A stretch of DNA of 6,191 nt from NCBI GenBank assembly GCA_946611835.1, contig CAMOEE010000148.1, forward strand, positions 1 to 6,191. The letters are read 5' to 3'. A program made the translations under genes and the position numbers. Source of the DNA: an uncultured Treponema sp. (lineage in GTDB: Bacteria; Spirochaetota; Spirochaetia; Treponematales; Treponemataceae). The notes under the pieces were generated by a model, which saw only the letters and a program-made list of their open reading frames with translations, ran no database searches and was not told the DNA's origin. Shown here in pieces: positions 4,370-6,191 of this stretch (within the stretch, counting starts at the first letter, position 1; every line of letters begins with the position of its first letter).

Positions 4370-6075
4370 AAATTCTTCTTGTTTCAGTAAATGCAAGTTA
4401 TATGCATACTAACATTGCTGTCCGTGATTTGAAAAACTATGCGGATAAGTATTTTGAGAATAGTGACCAAAAGCCTTTGATTGAGCTAGCCGAGTACACG
4501 ATTAACCAGCCGGTTGGTCAGGTGCTCAGGGGGATTGCTTCTTATGGCGCGGATTGGATTCAGTTTTCGACTTACATCTGGAATGCTGAATATGTGACAA
4601 AACTTCTTCCTGAAATCAAAAAAGTTCTCCCGGACTGCATTCTCGGAACGGGCGGACCTGAATTCGCTTACGGTGCGAAAAAATATCTTTCTTCCATTTC
4701 TGACCTGGACTTTGTTGTGTTCGGGGAGGGGGAGCTTACTTTCTGTGACATGATTGAAAAAAGCGGGGGCGGGGCGAAAAATCTTCTTCCTCGTCTAAAG
4801 GACATTCAGGGGCTTTATTACAGGAATGCTCAAAATGCCGTGGAATTCAGCGGCAACCGTAAGCTCATCGAAAATCTGGACGACATTCCTTTTCCTTATC
4901 CTGAAATTTTGACCGGGGAGGCCGACGCTGACCACAAAATCTATTATTACGAGTCGAGCAGGGGCTGTCCTTTCAGCTGTGCCTACTGTCTTTCTTCAGT
5001 CGAAAAGCGGGTGAGGTTCAAAAGCCTTGAGCGTACTTGCAGCGAGATTCAGATTTTTCTGGACCATGGCATTAATCTCGTGAAATTCGTTGACCGGACA
5101 TACAATCTTGACGAAGACCGTTACATCGGAATCTGGGAATACATCCTTGCCCACCACAACGGAAAGACTATGTTCCACTTTGAGATTGAGGCTGAATACC
5201 TTTCACAAAAGGCTCTTTCTTTTCTTCAGACTGTTCCGGCGGGCGTCATGCAGTTTGAGATGGGAGTTCAGTCCGCAAACAAAAAGACTCTGGCCGCAAT
5301 AAACCGCTCGACCAATATCGAAGAGTTGGCGACAAAAATCAAAAAGATTCCGCGCACAATCCACCAGCACCTTGACCTTATCGCAGGTCTTCCTTATGAG
5401 GATTTTGAAAGTTTTGGCCAGAGCTTTGATTTTGTGATGGATTTAAGGCCTGACGCGCTCCAGCTGGGATTTCTTAAAATCCTGGGCGGAACTGTCATGG
5501 AGAAATACGCAAGCGAACACGGCTGGAAGTGGATGGAAAGCCCGGTCTATGAGACTTTTTCGACTCCTTATCTCAGTTTTGACGACATAGCTTTTTTGAA
5601 GGACATTGAGACTGTAACGGATGCTTACTGGAACAAAGGGACTTTTGAACGCACGATGAGCTATGTTTTCAGGTTTACGAGTCCGTGGGCATTTTTCTGC
5701 TCCCTTGTGGAATACGGAAGGAAAGTAAATGCATTCTCTCAGTCCCGAAAAGAATCTTACTGGTTTGAGCTAATAAGCAGCTTTATTATAGAAGAAAAGT
5801 GTCAGCTTCTCGAAAAGGCATTGGACAAAAAACTGATTTACGACCTTCTTCGCTATGATTTTGTTCGTGCCGGAAAGAAAGGAAATTTCCCCGCATGGTA
5901 CTCTCATATTTACAGCAAGGAAAATCACAGGAAACTTCTTGATGAAAACGGCCTTCTGGCAAATTCAAGGATTGGATTCTCAATCACCGAATACGAGGAA
6001 TTCGATTATGATGTAAGTGCCGAAAAACCGGAAGAAAGGAAAGGCCACACGGCACTTCTTATAAAATACAAATAA
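4366..6075 (+). CDS. B12-binding-domain radical SAM protein, DUF4080 type
   Basis: The 569-residue product starts MKILLVSVNASYMHTN, the beginning of a cobalamin-binding-like Rossmann domain that continues through LGTGGPEF (93-100) and FGEGE (119-123). The canonical DxHxxG cobalamin ligand motif is not seen. The radical SAM centre follows: CPFSCAYC (201-208), whose Cys201, Cys205 and Cys208 ligate a [4Fe-4S] cluster, with core strands through FEMGVQS (297-303) and DLIAGLPYE (337-345). The last 200 or so residues match my recollection of DUF4080, found behind this domain pair. Such enzymes cleave SAM to a 5'-deoxyadenosyl radical; the substrate of this family is not known to me. The GTG start is chosen because the next Met (residue 13) would remove the first strand. 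It is probably cytosolic, with no signal peptide or membrane segment. Confidence 0.9.
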   Translation: MKILLVSVNASYMHTNIAVRDLKNYADKYFENSDQKPLIELAEYTINQPVGQVLRGIASYGADWIQFSTYIWNAEYVTKLLPEIKKVLPDCILGTGGPEFAYGAKKYLSSISDLDFVVFGEGELTFCDMIEKSGGGAKNLLPRLKDIQGLYYRNAQNAVEFSGNRKLIENLDDIPFPYPEILTGEADADHKIYYYESSRGCPFSCAYCLSSVEKRVRFKSLERTCSEIQIFLDHGINLVKFVDRTYNLDEDRYIGIWEYILAHHNGKTMFHFEIEAEYLSQKALSFLQTVPAGVMQFEMGVQSANKKTLAAINRSTNIEELATKIKKIPRTIHQHLDLIAGLPYEDFESFGQSFDFVMDLRPDALQLGFLKILGGTVMEKYASEHGWKWMESPVYETFSTPYLSFDDIAFLKDIETVTDAYWNKGTFERTMSYVFRFTSPWAFFCSLVEYGRKVNAFSQSRKESYWFELISSFIIEEKCQLLEKALDKKLIYDLLRYDFVRAGKKGNFPAWYSHIYSKENHRKLLDENGLLANSRIGFSITEYEEFDYDVSAEKPEERKGHTALLIKYK

Positions 6076-6081
6076 ATTTAT

Positions 6082-6102
6082 TGATAATAGGACTTATTAC
6101 TA
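6082..6102. promoter_or_regulatory. AT-rich dyad, possible operator upstream of the right-edge gene
   Basis: TAATA (6085-6089) and TATTA (6095-6099) form a 5-base dyad. TGATAAT (6082-6088) equals one half of the classical Fur box, and ATTACTA (6096-6102) is an imperfect inverted partner at wider spacing than the consensus. It sits just before the -35 box. If the right-edge gene is Fur-like this could be an autoregulatory site, but AT-rich sequence makes such matches easy. Confidence 0.25.
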
Positions 6103-6131
6103 TTTACAAAGATTCTCTAATATGCTATTCT
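6103..6131 (+). promoter_or_regulatory. Promoter of the right-edge gene
   Basis: TTTACA (6103-6108) is separated by 17 bases from TATTCT (6126-6131), preceded by TGC as an extended -10. Transcription should start near 6138, just before the strong Shine-Dalgarno GAGGAGG (6141-6147). Unlike the HAD-OMT and radical SAM genes, this one has a conventional ribosome site. Confidence 0.65.
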
Positions 6132-6154
6132 TCTGACATCGAGGAGGTAACGCA

Positions 6155-6191
6155 ATGCAGAATCGTAATTCAGCACAGAGAACCTTGATCA
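6155..6191 (+). CDS. N-terminal fragment of a gene running off the right edge; possibly a Fur/PerR-family regulator
   Basis: Only 12 complete codons are present: MQNRNSAQRTLI. GAGGAGG seven bases before the ATG and a good promoter make this a convincing gene start. The RNSxQRxLI pattern resembles the beginning of Fur/PerR-type metalloregulators, where a short N-terminal arm precedes the first winged-helix segment. Twelve residues are too few to be sure, and other winged-helix proteins or an unrelated product remain possible. Confidence 0.6.
   Translation, partial: MQNRNSAQRTLI

Noticed and set aside
6071..6082. AATAAATTTATT palindrome as a terminator of the radical SAM gene
   Set aside because: The stem is entirely A/T with no loop and no following T tract, so it is too weak to call.
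1..6191. Depletion of CCWGG as evidence of self-avoidance
   Set aside because: Three sites by eye against roughly six expected for this composition is not significant in so short a window.

Overview
The window looks like a piece of a bacterial chromosome of moderate-to-low GC. My best guess is a host-associated spirochaete of the Treponema type. This is inference from three impressions: promoters built on a TATGCTATAAT-like extended -10 motif, a GC-rich multi-hairpin intergenic element, and the general style of the housekeeping proteins. No rRNA or other phylogenetic marker is present, so the assignment is soft.

Layout: (1) 1-233, minus strand: the N-terminal part of a MutT-type Nudix hydrolase running off the left edge. 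(2) 234-388: a divergent intergenic region with the Nudix promoter and a strong promoter for the next operon, the latter overlapped by a perfect inverted repeat. (3) 389-2852, plus strand: a complete two-gene restriction-modification operon. It encodes a Dcm/M.EcoRII-type cytosine-C5 methyltransferase with an N-terminal helix-turn-helix domain, then an EcoRII-type endonuclease. It is visibly AT-richer than the flanking genes (sampled 60-base lines: 2221-2280 about 28% GC, 4861-4920 about 43% GC), consistent with acquisition as a unit. (4) 2853-2978: a GC-rich set of nested and adjacent palindromes, then an extended -10 promoter. (5) 2979-4292: an unusual single-chain fusion of a HAD phosphatase and a TrmR/YrrM-like O-methyltransferase. 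(6) 4282-4365: a heptanucleotide tandem repeat, a possible 10-codon leader ORF, and another extended -10 promoter. (7) 4366-6075: a B12-binding-domain radical SAM protein with a DUF4080-like C-terminus. (8) 6076-6191: an AT-rich regulatory region, a good promoter and Shine-Dalgarno, and the first 12 codons of a gene whose N-terminus resembles Fur/PerR regulators.

How the parts work together: the methyltransferase and endonuclease form a classical type II (probably IIE) system, expected to act on CCWGG. The methyltransferase probably also represses its own promoter through its HTH domain. The remaining genes look like individually transcribed chromosomal genes. Two of them, the HAD-OMT fusion and the radical SAM gene, have the -10 box so close to the start codon that the mRNA should be essentially leaderless.

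The most notable points are the operator-like symmetry on the R-M promoter, the HAD-TrmR fusion, the paired leaderless promoters, the GTGA-coupled mini-ORF and the multi-hairpin element at the R-M island boundary. I did not find a clearly new defence system beyond the EcoRII-like module.
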